Positions 1 through 13,504 are shown, counted from the stretch's first letter. The stretch is DNA of 49,296 bases from Folioceros fuciformis (GCA_049999805.1 JBNGIO010005968.1:1-49296), one strand, 5' to 3'. The notes: generated from the sequence alone by a model not told the origin. Made by a program: numbers and translations.

Positions 1-1714
1 GAATAGGGCAATGCTAGGAGTAGATCTGTTTTAGGTAGGTAGAGATCTATTCCTACTACCTTTAGGAGATTTTTATTATTATTTTACTCTTTGGGGTAGA
101 CTCTTATGCATAAGTCATAAGAGGTAACATGGATTTAATAATAACACATAATTTGAATTCTCTTAACAAGAGATAAGACTTGATATTTCATCTTGTTATT
201 GAGCATAGAATTAATGAAAACTAACTAAGTATGTTTGAACATTAACTCATGCACCATACAAATTTTAGGAGATAAAGAGTATTAAGTGAATTTAAATAAT
301 TCTTGAGAAGTGACTTGGATACACGATTGGAGCAGCCATCTAGATAATTTTTTGAAGATCTCTAAGATATCTCTCAAAATCCACTCAAACGTTCTATTAA
401 GTATGGAGTAGACCTCTTTTTGTTGGCATTGCAAAGACTAACTTTCGAAGATGATATTGCGTTGGAGTCTGAAAAACAACCAAATACAAGTTGCCTTAAA
501 TAAGTTTAAGGACTTGATACTTATGAGTTATCTCCTTTGCCTCCTATGAGAGTTATAGATTATAAGACATATATTGCCTTCAAGAGCGTCATATATAGAT
601 TGTCGCCTGGATGAGCTTTAAGAGCTAGATGAGCTTTAAGAATTGAGAAAACAGAAATGTAACTTGTTGAGCTGGATTCGTCATCCTGTCTTTTTGAAGA
701 ATTCCGCGACAGATTCTAACCACGGTCCTGGAGTGTCGGATGAACAGAGTCTTCACGACACCGTTCGCAACTCAACACAACACCAAAGCCGTGGGGATCA
801 CTTTCGTAGTCCTGACGAACGGCGCCGCGGTCCCCAACAAAGTACCGGTGGAGCACTTCAAAATAGCGTGAAACAGACTTGTTCTCATCAGGATCGCAGT
901 TGGCAGCTTGAATGTGACGCAATGCGTATTGCATCCCGGCACTGAAGCGCATCTCGGCCTGCCTGTATGCGGCTATGCCTGTTGCTGCAGACTGGCAGGC
1001 TTGAGAAGCCCGCCTGCACCCTGGTCCTGCGAATCAGCGATTCATAGCTCACATCATGGCGTAAGCAACTCTGCTGGCTTCAAAGCTGAGATTAAAGTTG
1101 CCAATAGCGTCGTCAAACCGACTTGGCACCATTGGTCAGGATCCACCAACTCCATTGATCATACCTTATCAACCTAATGGCAGTAATCATCAACATCCAC
1201 AGCCCGGGGGTTAACAGGGTTGCGGGTATCGTTCCCATCATGTCACCGTTCGCTGGAGGGACATTGCATACAGGAGGCGAACTCCGGAAGTACTCCGACT
1301 GCGCCCTGAGCACATGCGAGTGCACATACGTCAAGCTCAAGCTCAATCTCGCCAAGCCCAGTGCTCCTAGCCCAGTGCAGCGAAGAGCAGGAGTTGCAAG
1401 GCGTGCGTGGAGACGATCGACGGGACGGGTGTTGGACGTTTCGTTTCATGGCTAAGGCAAACGACGAAGAGAAAAGGGAAGTAAACATGTGTGTACTGGT
1501 GGTACTGGCAAAATGGAAATGGTGCGGCAGTCTTGGACGTTTCCTTCCTGCCGTTGTGACATACACAGTGGAGTGGCCGCGTCGGGTTTCTTGGCTTGTG
1601 GTCTTGGAGTGAGCGGGGTGGCATGTGTGCAGATGTGCAGGTAGCAGCCCCGCACCCGACGCAGGGTGCCGGAAGCAGGAGGCTGGCAAGGAGGAGGCAG
1701 AGCGAGCGGGGAGA
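1..1714. other. Gene-free left end; AT-rich to 640
   Basis: Bases 1-640 are strongly AT-rich with no sizeable reading frame, and include a short direct repeat (gatgagctttaagag, about 611-640). From about 643 the composition shifts to the balanced/GC-rich style of the rest of the window. The short frames in 643-1620 overlap on both strands and resemble no family I know. The stretch 1480-1714 probably holds the promoter and 5' leader of the methyltransferase gene. Nothing else is supported. Confidence 0.5.
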
Positions 1715-3218
1715 ATGGGAGGCGCCACCGCCCAGTGGCACATGGAGGCGTCCTTGAAAGCGGTGAACGGCAGTCTGATGAAGAGCGTCAAGAGGATGCC
1801 TCACAAGCTAGTGGTGCTGGTGGCCGTGGTGGGCACCAACGTCCTGGCGCTCTACACCATCCTGGGCTACTCCCGCGGCTTCCCGGACGCCGCCAGATCC
1901 GGATCCGGGTCCGGATACATCACCTCGTCCTCCTCCGCATCCGGCCTACCCTTCCTCTCCCTGCCCGCCGGCCACGCGTGCGCCATCACCAACGCGGCGC
2001 TCCTGGCGCAGCTGAACGCCACCAGGGCGGAGCTGCAGCGCGCGCAGCAGGAGCTGGGGCGGGTGCGGGAGCAGGTGGAGCGGCAGGCCGAGCAAGCGCT
2101 CCCGCTGGAGGGCGAGGCGGAGGAGTTCATTACAGCGCGGAAGCTGCCCTTGGGATGGAACCCGTCCCTGGCCACGGACATGTGGAGCGCGACGCTGGGC
2201 CACGGGTGCGTGGCGGGCAGCAAGCAGGCACGACAGGACCTGCTCCAATTCATGACCTACAGCGTGGGCGAGCAGTGCCCCGACGACGAGGAGCTCGCCC
2301 AGCGCCTCCTCCTGGCCGGTTGCGAGCCGCTCCCCCGCCGGCGATGCTTCGCCCGCTCTCCACCCGGCGATGCCTTCCTGGAGCCCCTCCCTCTCCCGGC
2401 TTCGCTTTGGCATGAGGGCCGCCAGCCGGAGGAGGAGGACGGCAGCTACGTCTGGAGCGCATACCAGTGCAAATCCTTCCAGTGTCTCAACGGCCGCGCC
2501 AAGCTCAAGGTCCTTGGCACACTTTTCCCTCCCCTCTCCGTGTCCATGCAAGGCGAAGCAAATGCTAATGCACTCACCCGGATTTGGCGTTGGCGGCATT
2601 GCATTGCAGGTGTTCGCCGACTGCCTGGATTGCTTCGACCTGGGCGGGCGGGAGAGCAAGCGGTGGGTACCGCAGGCCGGCCCCGGGCCCGCCTCGCCGC
2701 TGGACTTCGCGGTGGAGGAGGTGGTGGCGCTCAAGAAGGGGAGCCTACGCATCGGGTTGGACATCGGCGGCGGAACGGGCTCCTTCGCAGTTCGCATGGC
2801 GGAGCAGCGGGTGACCGTGGTCACGTCCACACTCAACCTCGGGGGCCCCTTCAACAACTTCGTGGCGCGGCGGGGGGTGGTGCCGCTCTATATGACGCTG
2901 TCGCAGCGGCTGCCCTTCTGGGACAACACCCTGGACCTGGTGCACTCCATGCACGTGCTCAGCAACTGGATCCCCGACCGCGCATTGCACTTCATCCTCT
3001 TCGACATCGACCGTGTGCTGCGGCCCGGGGGCCTGCTCTGGCTCGACCACTTCTTCTGCCTGCTTCCGCAGCTCAACTCCACCTACCTGCCCATGATCGA
3101 GGGGCTCGGCTACACCAAGCTAAGGTGGGTGGTCGGAGCCAAGCTGGACCGCGGTGCCGACCTTCACGAGATGTACATCTCCGCCTTGTTGGAGAAGCCT
3201 CTGCAAAGACACTTTTAA
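1715..3218 (+). CDS. Membrane-anchored SAM-dependent methyltransferase (At1g29790-like)
   Basis: Two exons, 1715-2509 and 2610-3218, join in frame to give about 467 aa. The splice reads ...RAKLK/VFADCLDCFDL. The intron donor is a weak GTCCTT and the acceptor a good TTGCAG. A short N-terminal tail is followed by one membrane segment (about residues 31-52), a Ser-rich linker and a short coiled coil rich in Glu, Gln and Arg. This is a type II membrane layout typical of plant Golgi-type methyltransferase-like proteins. The C-terminal domain has SAM motif I (GLDIGGGTGSFA), then LDLVHSMHVLSNW and VLRPGGLLWLDHFF. The substrate is unknown for this family. Starting at 1715 rather than the upstream ATG at 1625 avoids an unlikely Cys/Gly-rich leader; the ATG at 1742 is also possible. 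The gene converges on the ABC transporter with about 200 bases between their stops. Confidence 0.85.
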
Positions 3219-3366
3219 CAAGACAATCCTATCCAACCGCAAACATACATTGCTGTGCTTGGAAAAAAGAATCTTCACCTACATCCACCATAGCAATACA
3301 CGGGATATTCATATACCACCGCGTATGCTATGGTCAGGAATCTACCCACCAGCCTACAGCCGCCAC

Positions 3367-3379
3367 TTTTTTTTTTTTT
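3367..3379. repeat. Poly-T run between convergent genes
   Basis: A run of thirteen T bases lies between the stop codons of the methyltransferase (+) and the ABC transporter (-). It probably falls in the overlapping 3' untranslated regions. Confidence 0.6.
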
Positions 3380-3416
3380 AACTAAACTATGCATGCCTAT
3401 CTAAATCTACGGATGG

Positions 3417-6400
3417 TTACAACTTTTTCTGGAACCCCCCGTCTTCTCCGTCGCTCTGCTGCGACTCAATGGTTCGCAGCTCCCATCCACCTTCACCGTC
3501 AATCAATCGAAGTTCTGTTGAATGGAATGGTATAAGCGCTGGCCGCTGCACACAGACACACACAGCTTACAGCATCTGTCAACCTCGCCTCAGCATTTCC
3601 ATGGGCATGGGCATCACGAAAGCAAGAGACCAAAAGGAACTCGTCCATCAAACCTGCGAGATCGTAACAACTGTGATCCCAAGGGACTGCGCCACCCTGT
3701 ACAGCGACTCCTCCACATCTACGCTGGTAGCACTGCATAAGGAATACGAGAGAGAATCATGAGCCACCTGCTACACAAGCTGCAATCTGGTCAGACTACA
3801 GCAGACCCACATTGACTTCTTACTTGGTGCACTCGTCCAGGATTCCAAACTTGGGCTGATGGAAGAAAAGCCGGGCCTGCAATCACGACAAATTAGTCAG
3901 CTCCATCACATTTTACCAGACCTTGCTTAATGGGCCAAGCTTGTGAGCATGTGGTTACCATCCCAAGTCGCTGCTGTTCTCCCAGCGACAACATGTCCTC
4001 CCAGTTCGCAACGGTATCCCATCCTCCTTCCCGATCAAGGAGATACACCAGTCTCACGTCTTCCAGAATCCTTCTCAGTTTGTCATCAAGCACGCTCAGA
4101 GCTTCCTTACTGGGCTCTCCTCTTGACGGCCTCATCCCATCATACCTTGCCTCCTCTGAGTATACACATTATAACAAGAGTAACAAATCACGCCAGTGGC
4201 TTGGGTCGTGTTGTGCACCACTTCCAAGGGGTATATGTACCACACCGGACCACTTCAGCAGACGTACACATACCTGATGAAAATTTCTCTGTCTCTGCCT
4301 TGGTAGCAGCATCCGCAAGAGTCAAAGGGTATATGATCTGGTCCCGAAGAGTCCCCAGTGCGGTGTATGGGCGTTGTGGCACATAGAATATCTCCCTGCT
4401 CAGTCCCCTTCTACTGGAATCATCGGCTCCACCGGGTTTCAATATCTGTCCACTTGCGACAGGCCACAGTCCACCGAGCACCCTGAAAAGAGAGCTTTTC
4501 CCACTGCCGTTCGGACCTAATACACAACCACAAACATCAAATTTCAGACACACAAGCCCCATAACCTTCCGACACGAAGAATAATTGGAGCTGGCCTCGG
4601 CAAAGGTGACCAACCTGTGACTAGCATGCTTTCACCTTCGCTAACATCGAATGACAGCTTCCTGGCCAGCAGCTTTTGAGCTGGAGTGACAACATCCACT
4701 CCTTTGAACACGATCTCATCACTTCTGTCAACAAATGAGGACTCTCCACTTGCCACAGCCCCACCAACTTCATGAGGGGGCATAAGTTCTGCCACAATCA
4801 GATCATCAGTTAAGTACTCAACTGCTTTTTCACCGAGAGCATACAGACCACTACCGCTTCCAGCTCACCATGCTGTGCAGCACCCAACAATTCACCAAGT
4901 TCAGACACTCTGCCAATGTGACCAGACAGCTCCAGGAGTTTCCGCTGCATCTCCAAAACGTCACCAAATGCAAGAAAGCTCTGAGACACCACAGACGCAA
5001 GGAACCGAAGATCGTGGGCAAGGTCCCCTGTCAAAAAGCCAGGACGAACCTCATTAGAACGAGGTCTAATCGCTAACCCCTGTACGACAGAGCAGTTAGA
5101 CTATTTTAATCCAACCAATAACAACTTGTTACCTTGCACAGAAGTTAAAGAACGATCTCCATCATGCTCAAGCGCATAAATCAGACTTAGGCCCCATGTC
5201 ACGTTGTGAGGTAGTTGCTTGTTAATAAATTCGTCAGCGATCCCAAACAGCCAGCGTTTCTTCATCAACTTCAAAGAGTGATCTATCAAGGCTTTATAAT
5301 GCTCCTCTATGACCTGCATGTCGTTTTCAACCTTTCAGCATCTCACTACTCTGCAGTATTGTACAACGTGAACAAGTCCTTGCAGACTCTCTCACGAAGC
5401 AATCAATCAGCGGAACTGTACGTCATCAGAAGCAAGGATGGCTCGTTCTTACAGATTGTTCTCGCAAGCCACCACCAAAGAAGGCAATTGATTCGGCGTG
5501 AGTGCGGAGCCTTGAATGCATGTACCTGCAAAGATTTGAAGGACACCAGGTCAATTGAAATCCAATACAGTGCCTCAACAAATTCATGTCAGGTCTATGA
5601 TTGTGATGCAGGTTCACGTTAGACAGCAGAAGAAAAGGTGAAAAGTTCCTAGAAGGCACCTGTACGCCCCTTCCAACTGTTGCTCTTTGCTTGTTAAGGC
5701 TGAAAAATCTGGGGTAATTGTCCGAAGAAATCCCAAGCCCAGCAGCATGTACAGATATAAGATGCCCACACCTCGTGCACCAGTAAGGGCTTTCATGCGC
5801 ATCGTGAACCTACCACAGTTGAGGGCACTGTCAGCTGAGATAGACTAGGAAATGGTCTAACTACAATAAAAAGGGCATCAACAATGCCTGATACATACGA
5901 TCAACCACCAGACAAATGCAGCAATGGAATCAGGATAGACCGGTCCTGACGTACCACAAGATGTCCACCAAAGGTTTCACCATTCCGGTTACAAGTCCAG
6001 AAAGATCACCGCAGAGCCTCTCCACATCTTGCGTGATCCGCTGATCAACATCCATGCCACTGTCGGACAAGTGCACAGCCTGAAAAGACAAAGCAGTTAT
6101 GTAACATACCATACCACAAATGATGCAATGACGATAACACAGTTCAGTACTGAACGGAGTGACAACCTTATAGAAAGCATTGTTTCGGAAATACAGATTA
6201 GAAAGATGGGCTGTGAGAGCGCTTCTCCAGTTAAGTGCAAGCTTTGCTGTCAAGTTCCTGAAACAAACAATGACCGCCACCATCAGACCCAGAATATTCA
6301 ATAAGTTAACTTGCATTTGCAATCATACAACACTCTTAGCACAGAAGCCTTTTCACTTGTCTCGATAACAGTGTCAATGCGTTCCAGCTCAACCTGAGAG

Positions 6401-9400
6401 ACGGAGCCACAATAGCTGAAGCTGCACTTTGAAAGACACTGACACCCGTGGAATGAACAAAAGCTTCCTTGTCTTGGCTCATAACGTGCTTTACAAGTGT
6501 ACCTGTGCCACAGAAGAGAATCAGGGAACATCACACTTTGACGACCAGAAGACAGGTAGGCAGTGCTTTGAGAGCAAACATACCATTCAGATCAGCAATG
6601 CGGTCAGAGATGTATGTTCGGGACCCAACCAACAATGCAACAGCTAGAAGAGTTACACCCTGTTTGCTTGCAAGGCTTGGTACCTGAATCCAGTTATTAG
6701 CCTATGAGATCATGCAAGGGAATGTTAGCCAAAATAAGCCAAAAGAAGTGTAGTTGATACCAGAATTTTGCGCAAGTTAGCCACTCTAACGCTTGTGCTT
6801 TGGGGTACAGTCTGCAGTCGAGGTACTTGAGGTACAGGTGCATTAACATCTACTGGGGGCGATCTAGCCAATATTGAACGGACGTAAGACTCTAGTCCCT
6901 TGGAGCTTTGACCATCAACGTCCTGAAAACAACCCACATTGTCATGTCCGCATAGATGACAAAATGCAGCACTCGACATATGCTTTGTCAATGCCATAAT
7001 CCCAAACCTCCACATACCTTTTCCTGCACTGCCGAAAAATGCCTCTTTACAGTGAGAGCATCCTGTGACCGCTCGCTATGAACCTCACCATCCCTCACAT
7101 CCACAGGGAGTGCATCAGAAGTACGATCCCTGCCATACGTTGAAAAAAAGTTACACCAACTGCTTCTCGGGCAAGACAAGCTATAATGTAACACTGCCAA
7201 ATGCCTCAGCAAACGTCACCTTTTGTAATGCACACTCCAGCCGCCCTCACCATCCAGAGAGAGCACTGTATCATGAAAAGCTACAAGGGCGGGTCGGTGA
7301 GAGATTGTAACACATGAAGTGCCCATAGCACGAACTTGAGCACAAAATCGTTCTTCCATGTCAGTGGTCACTGCACTTGTGCACTCGTCAAGAATAGCAA
7401 AAGCTGGCTTGTGATAGAACAGTCGAGCCATTCCTAATCGCTGTTGTTCTCCTAGAGACAAATTGTCTCCCCAGTTAACTATTTCGTCAGGAGGATACCT
7501 GTCGAGCAGGTATTCCAGATCCACCTGTGGGCATGGGAATGTGTCAAAACCCTCCAACTTGATTGCAATGAATGCTGATACCAAGCAGGCCCATGTCTGA
7601 TTACGGAATGCAAACAGGTGTATGTGACAGCGTGAACAGAGATTACATTTCTGAGTAAGGCACGCATGCCTTCTACTGAAAGCGGCTCCACTTCCTCGGC
7701 CGCAGTCAAGGGATAAATAAGTTGGTCCCTCAGAGTTCCAACAGCCATATACGGTCGTTGTGGCACATAGAATATCTCATGACATAGGTCTGACCCAACT
7801 CCAGGCTTGGTGATGCGACCAGCAACCAATGGCCAGAGGCCACCTAAAACCCGAAACAAGGAGCTCTTTCCGCTTCCATTTGGACCTGGATATCATGCTT
7901 TATCAGATAAAGCTACAATGAAAAACTATTGGGCAGACAAAGCAGCCCTGCACAGCTAGCATAATTACCAGTGATAAGAAGATTGGTGCCCGGTTCAACC
8001 CTCAGTGTCAAGTCTTCCACAAGAGTTGCACCTGTAGGAGTGACCACCTGCATCCCAAACAGGGGCACACATTCTAAACAAACCGTTCAAGAGACAGACT
8101 CCTGATTCCAGGATCTCAAAGTGTTTGCTGCACATCATACCTTCACCCCCTCAAACTCGATGACTTTTCCCTCCCTAATCTGCCCAATACCGCTACTTAC
8201 TGAACCATTGCTGTCACCAGCAATGCGGAGCTCATGTGCAACTGCCAAAAGCTCTTGGATACGATCGGCATATCCACTGCAGAGAAACAACAATCAGAAA
8301 ACTGTAACATTTGTAAACAATCATCATTATGTAGGCCGAAAGCAATGCAGTCATGGGAAGTTCTCGACCTGAGGCGTTGAAGCTTTCGAGTAGAGCTAGC
8401 TAGAGAACCTAAAGACTGGAACATGGATATGATGACACTCGTATGGTAGCGCATATTGCTGAGCATTTTAGCTCTGCCCAGAGTTGTGTTGTCAGGTTTT
8501 AGGTCTCCAGAGAAGAAAGGATGAATGATCAATACAGCTCCAAAAGTTGTCCCCAAATACTTCAAGAAAAAGTCCTGGATGATCCCAAACCACCACTGTG
8601 TGAACAGAACACGATCCAAGTGTCTCACAAGTTTCCTAAAGTGCTGGCGAATGATGGATCCTTCCCTGTCCTGCCCACCGTAGAACGCTATGCTTTCTGA
8701 CTGCGTTCTAACTCTTGAGTGCTTCTGCCTGTATTCCCCTTCCAGCTGCTGTTCCGTCGAGGTAAGCTTGCCAAATGGAGGTGATATAGAAGCGGTGAAG
8801 CTACCCACCCCAACAACATAGGCCTGAAAACAAGAGTCGTGGCAAATGAAATATGTCAGCAGTCACCAACGGTTGCCTGCAGTGTGTACTGAAAGAAAAT
8901 GTTCTTCATCTCAATAGAGGCGTACCAGAATTCCTAAGGCATACTTTGGGCTGGCATAAGTACAAAGGCGCCACGTATACAGAAGTCCTTCAAACGTTGC
9001 TGTCAAGTTTTCTTGCACAATTTCACATAGCTCGTGACAGAACTTCGGTATATCACTGACAATGATTTGCTCTGGGCTACCAATACGGCGGTCCACATGT
9101 GACATCTTGTAGTAAGTCATATTCTGCAACGACCATGAGCAAGGAGGAAACCGTTCAGCACCCGGAAACAAAAAGACACAGCCGATAGGCAGCCTCGAGC
9201 AAAACACTTGGACATGGGACAAAGAGTTCCTTCCTGAAGCACATCACCTGAAAATAATCATTATGTATCTTCTTTGTGAGTATCTGGCAGCATCTCAGAC
9301 TGAGCAAGCCGGACAGGTACTTGGCCGTAGATATGAAGGATGACTGAAGAAGACAAAGGATGAGATTTTCTACAATGAGCCGCATAAAAAGCGGTACTCG

Positions 9401-9930
9401 TCTGAGGAAAGCAGCTCTGAAGAGAAAGGCTTGCACTTTCGCCAACCTGTTGCTCAAACCAGTTCGCAGAATCTGTAACGACAACCGTTCAAAACTCACT
9501 CAGCAGCTGATTCCAGATCCCTGTTCTTCTCACAAACAAGAGGGAGGAGGACGCGAACTACTCACAGCAATGCCTGCTAATGCCACAAAATTTGCCATGC
9601 CTTTATTCCCCATCTCAACACGCAAGATGTCAGCCAGCACTTTCACGTTCTTCAATCCGGCTCTCTTTCGTTTGCCTTCCGCAGGTCCACGACTCGAGCC
9701 CGTCGCCCTTTCACTCGATTCGGCTTCATCCGTCCCAGAACCCCGAGGTCCACGTGACTTCTTACTAGCGCTCAAACGGCTATACGCTACCCCGCATCCC
9801 AGAACAAGCGCTGTTGTTGCATACACTACAGCTCGTCTGCGAAACCAGACACAACCGACAATAAGAAAAAACCCGAGAGCAACGGGACCGGACGAATTCC
9901 AACACAAACCCACACCTCCTCTTCCCTAAC
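3417..9930 (-). CDS. ABCD1: Full-size peroxisomal fatty acyl-CoA ABC transporter (COMATOSE/PXA1, ABCD1), 5' end incomplete
   Basis: A many-exon gene encoding two fused ABCD halves. In plants this protein imports fatty acyl-CoAs and jasmonate precursors into peroxisomes for beta-oxidation. The first half shows [12 protein letters not shown], the ABCD motif ESIAFYGG (about 8690), Walker [13 protein letters not shown] (about 7880), signature [11 protein letters not shown] (about 7440), [13 protein letters not shown] and [12 protein letters not shown]. The second half shows [29 protein letters not shown], a second Walker A (about 4510), signature (about 3985) and [13 protein letters not shown], the last formed across an intron (3826/3755 region). 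The final exon, 3417-3545, encodes [17 protein letters not shown] and ends in TAA. The second H-loop reads ISQRPA, with Gln for His, as in the Arabidopsis protein. The first clear exon begins near 9835 after a polypyrimidine-AG acceptor. The initiator codon is therefore in the N gap or beyond it. No frameshift was seen. Confidence 0.95.
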
Positions 9931-10030
9931 NNNNNNNNNNNNNNNNNNNNNNNNNNNNNNNNNNNNNNNNNNNNNNNNNNNNNNNNNNNNNNNNNNNNNN
10001 NNNNNNNNNNNNNNNNNNNNNNNNNNNNNN
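9931..10030. other. Assembly gap (100 N) at the 5' end of the ABC transporter
   Basis: One hundred N, a conventional placeholder for unknown length. The first coding exon of the ABC transporter is probably hidden here or just beyond it. Confidence 0.98.
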
Positions 10031-11190
10031 AGTCCTCAATTGCGACGTCGCCATTCCGCCAACTGCACAAGAAAGATGAAACAAAACAGACGAATTTCAT
10101 GAACAACATTCCTCCTCCCTTCCCACAAAGGGTACGCCCCGTCCCATTCTAGTCCATCACCAGGACCACTGCATCGAGAAACCTGCTAGAAGCCTAACTT
10201 GGACATATTGTTACAGCGAGAAACCGAAACATCTCCTGCACACGCAACCCCTGCTCTCTCCCGCACCCGCGGGCCAGCAATTCGGATCCAAGGCACGCAT
10301 TCCCGAAATGGAGAGCTCAATTCACAATCCAAATCACGGAGCTGAGCACTGGACACCACGGATGGAACAACCTACATGGCACCAGAGTGAGCTGAAGCCG
10401 AGCTGTGTTCTTCCGCAAATTCCAATCAACCCCGCAGCGAATTACAGATGCGCCGGCGGATCCAGCGCCACGGAATGAATGAGAATTCCCCGCCTCCCCG
10501 CCTGCTCCCGTGCATCTGCGGCAGCTGAGGCACACAGAGCCGCGGATCTGAGCGGGGAGGGAAGCAGGGATGCCGACGCCTTCAGGCAGGCCCGCTGTGC
10601 TGCGCGGGGATCTGAGCAGCACCGAGAGCGTAAACAACGGCGAGAGAGTCTAAGGTACTGCCGGCAGCAGCCCACGCTGGCGCGTGCCTCCAGTCACGGC
10701 ATCTTTTCGGCGAATCGCAGCGCCAAACAAAAGCTTCGCTCCGCTTCGCTCACGGCGAGTTATTGCCGAGGTGTGAGTCTCTGGTACCTTGCCAACTTTC
10801 ATTTCTCCCTGCCCGGACCGGATTCCTGTTGCTTTCCCACATGTCCCTACTAGTGGCTCAGTCCAAGCCTTTTCTGGGCCTCGTCCAGGAGCACTTGCAG
10901 CAGACGATAAGGATTGTTGTGGTGTTGGTGCAGGATTTGTTGAGCGTGGCCGTATAATTGTTGCAGTCAGGTTCAAGGAGGAGAAAAATGTCACGCAACG
11001 GACACCATCAGGACACAGGCTCCACACAGTACACACGAGTATCTAAAGGCAAGATCCCCGAACCACCCAGGGCCCTCACGAGGCCCTGAATACGACAGAG
11101 AAGGCTTAACGACCCCGCAGATGCTGCCTGATAGGGACGACCTGCGGGTTACGATGTGGGAGAGGAGGGGGGACGAGGGACGAGAGGAGT
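10031..11190. other. Intergenic: ABC transporter upstream region and Rieske gene 3' flank
   Basis: No reading frame here resembles a known protein, and the 60-130 codon frames on both strands overlap each other. By position, 10031-10700 should hold the promoter, leader and perhaps first exon of the leftward ABC transporter. The part near 11000-11190 should hold the 3' untranslated region of the Rieske gene. A GC-rich stretch lies at about 10430-10680. Confidence 0.4.
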
Positions 11191-13468
11191 TCATTTCACA
11201 AGAGCGTGGATGTAGTCCTTGAAGTGGAACGCCTGCTGCGTGTAGGACGCCAGCGCCTTGGAGAGCACAAAGCTGGCCAGTGCAATCCCCGCCAGGACCA
11301 CACCGAAGCTTCTCCCTACCACCAGCCCCGGGCTCAGGGCGGAGGCTGCCAGGAACGCCACCAACGCATACGCCACGAACTGCAGTGCCGTCTGAGCGGC
11401 CTGGAAAAATCCCAGGGCGGCACGACAGTGCGGGCACTTCTCGACATGCAGAGCGTACCTGCGCAGAGCACGGGCATGACATGAGCGTGATGTGCATGAC
11501 AGCCCTAATCAACATCGACAGGCGAGGGACATGACGCGGTGAAAGGAGACCTGTCCAGCAGCTGCCTTCGGGAGGGCGGGTTGGCCTCCGGGCTTGCAGC
11601 CCTGGCATGGCCGGAAAAGTCCACTGCGCTGCCGCTGAACTTGTGGAACCACTTCCTGAAGGCTATCACGCATGCGTCTGCCGTAGTGGGGACGTAGCAG
11701 AGCTTGAACCAGCGCTCGTTCCCGCCAAGCCGCTCGAACTTGTGCTCCTGCATGACGTGGAGGTGGTTTTTACAGGCCGAGAAAGTGACTACCCCGCATG
11801 AATCGAGATGGGCAACCCAGCACAAACTTACCATGGAACGCAGAAGCCCGAGGTCCGACACCAGCACAAGCATGTTGGTCTGGTGGGCGATCCAGCGCGG
11901 AGTCAGCTGGTACACTATCTTTGCGAAGTTCCGAGGAAAGGCCCAGAAGAGCTTGCTCTTCCCTGGAGCCACAGGGACGCAGAAGAAGAAGAGAGTGACT
12001 CGCCTGACCTTGGCAGGCTTCATCTCGTCCCGTGGTAAGGGTAAGATTCTCTTCACCCATTCCGACCTACTCCAACCAAGCAAAACGCCCAGGTCAGTCA
12101 CAGGAAAGCACGCTGCTGTGGTGTGCACCACGAAATCTCAGAAATCCACACCACCGAGGCCTGGGGAACGACAAACCTTGCCCTTTCGGGCTGAGGTGGT
12201 AAAGTGAACCTCAGAGTGGCAAGCAGCGGAGCCTCAAAAGCCACTGGACCCCGATTCGTGGCTTCCCCAACAAACCCCGTCTTGCTGATTTCCTTCACTC
12301 GCAAGTCGTACGGCCGGGCTTGATTCCGGTTCCCCTGTCACCACTAACCCTCAGTGCCACCATACCCACAAACAAAACACACACAAAGATCTTCCAGACA
12401 CCACATCTGCCCACGTTACCTGTATCTTGTGATGCGCAAAGGGAACATGACACGGATCCAGGAAGTTCTCGATCAAGGTCTCGTACCTGCAAAAAAGGCA
12501 GGAGCGTCATGTCATGTCACTACCGAGCCGGGCGTCCCTTCCACCTGCCACCCACCTTGCTTACGAGTAAGGCAGCTCCGCCATGGCCAGGTCGGAGAAG
12601 AAATCCGGGTCAGTCAACTCCGGGTGCGAAGGAGGCGGGCTGGCGGTAGCCCGCTGGTGCGCGCCCTGGGAGCTGTCCGGCCATACCCAAATCATGCGCT
12701 GGTGCAGCGTGCTGGGGAACACGACGGCGCACGCCCGCTTCGACAGGTGACACTGCGGCCATCCGAACCCAACAAAACCCACCACTAGAATCAGCCCTTC
12801 GAGCCCATGCCATTGCAAGCCCGCAGGCTCCGGGTGCATTCCGGCGTGAACACGGCACGTACAGGGGGCCCGTCCGCGGGAGCCTGGGGAATGGAGGAGC
12901 AGGCGCCGGTGGCCGGCGCGAACGTCCACCCGTGGTACGAGCACTGCAGATGCCCCGTCTCCGCCACCCTGCCCTCCGAGAGGGGCGCCAGCCGGTGCGG
13001 GCACCGGTCCTCGAACACCTGCCATGCCGCCCCCTTGGGATCCCACCACACCACCATATCACGCCCCAGCACTGTGGCCGGGTGCGGCACCCTCTTGTCC
13101 AGGTGCTCCGCGATGAAAACCGGGTACCACTGCGACCTCCACTCGAACCTCTCCCCACCGGCTGCCCATTTCGATTCCGACTCCGGCTCCGACTCCGCCA
13201 CTTCCTGCACTGTCTCTGCAGGCGCAGCCACTGCCGCAACCCGCAAGGCCTTGCCTCCCCTCGACCTGCCCTTCCCGGGCCGAGAAGGCAGCGGCAACCT
13301 GATGTCACGTGACTCCCAAACCCGGCTCACGCGACCGCCTGCCACGCACGTGAGCGCAGGCCGGATGAAGCCGGCGCGGTTGCAGATGGTTGCAGCAGCA
13401 GGAGGATCGACGGCCAGGCGCTGCCCCGGGGGCGCGGAGATTCCACACGGGTGCAAGATATAAGCCAT
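11191..13468 (-). CDS. PAO/TIC55/PTC52-family Rieske non-haem iron oxygenase, plastid
   Basis: Seven exons keep one frame: 13468-12863, 12752-12565, 12486-12420, 12334-12177, 12066-11832, 11747-11551 and 11458-11191, giving about 572 aa. The N-terminus looks like a chloroplast transit peptide. The Rieske [2Fe-2S] ligands are CPHR and, 19 residues after the first Cys-x-His pair, CSYHGWTF. The mononuclear iron site lies in [14 protein letters not shown]. The C-terminus has RRQLLDR, the redox CxxC (EKCPHC) of this subfamily, two membrane segments and the ending [12 protein letters not shown]. Family members are pheophorbide a oxygenase (chlorophyll breakdown), TIC55 (phyllobilin hydroxylation) and PTC52. 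Overall order and wording look closest to pheophorbide a oxygenase, but I cannot fix the subfamily by eye. The exon 1 donor and exon 5 acceptor are the least certain boundaries. Confidence 0.9.
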
Positions 13469-13504
13469 AGTGCAGTGTGCGGAAGTGGTGAGCGGAGAAG
13501 GAAT

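Noticed and set aside
1946-2857. Long minus-strand frame (303 codons) across the methyltransferase
   Set aside because: It is antisense to a clear methyltransferase in GC-rich DNA, ignores the intron and has low-complexity composition.
3796-3850. Apparent premature stop after DECTK in the second ATP-binding domain of the ABC transporter
   Set aside because: The TAA lies within a GTAAGA splice donor. Splicing to the exon near 3755 restores [13 protein letters not shown], and the last exon completes the protein.
12610-13308. Second minus-strand frame (232 codons) over the Rieske gene
   Set aside because: Arg/Gly-rich shadow in another frame; the Rieske ligands are in the overlapping frame.
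12807-13463. Plus-strand 218-codon frame opposite the Rieske first exon
   Set aside because: Antisense shadow of a well-supported exon with no domain.
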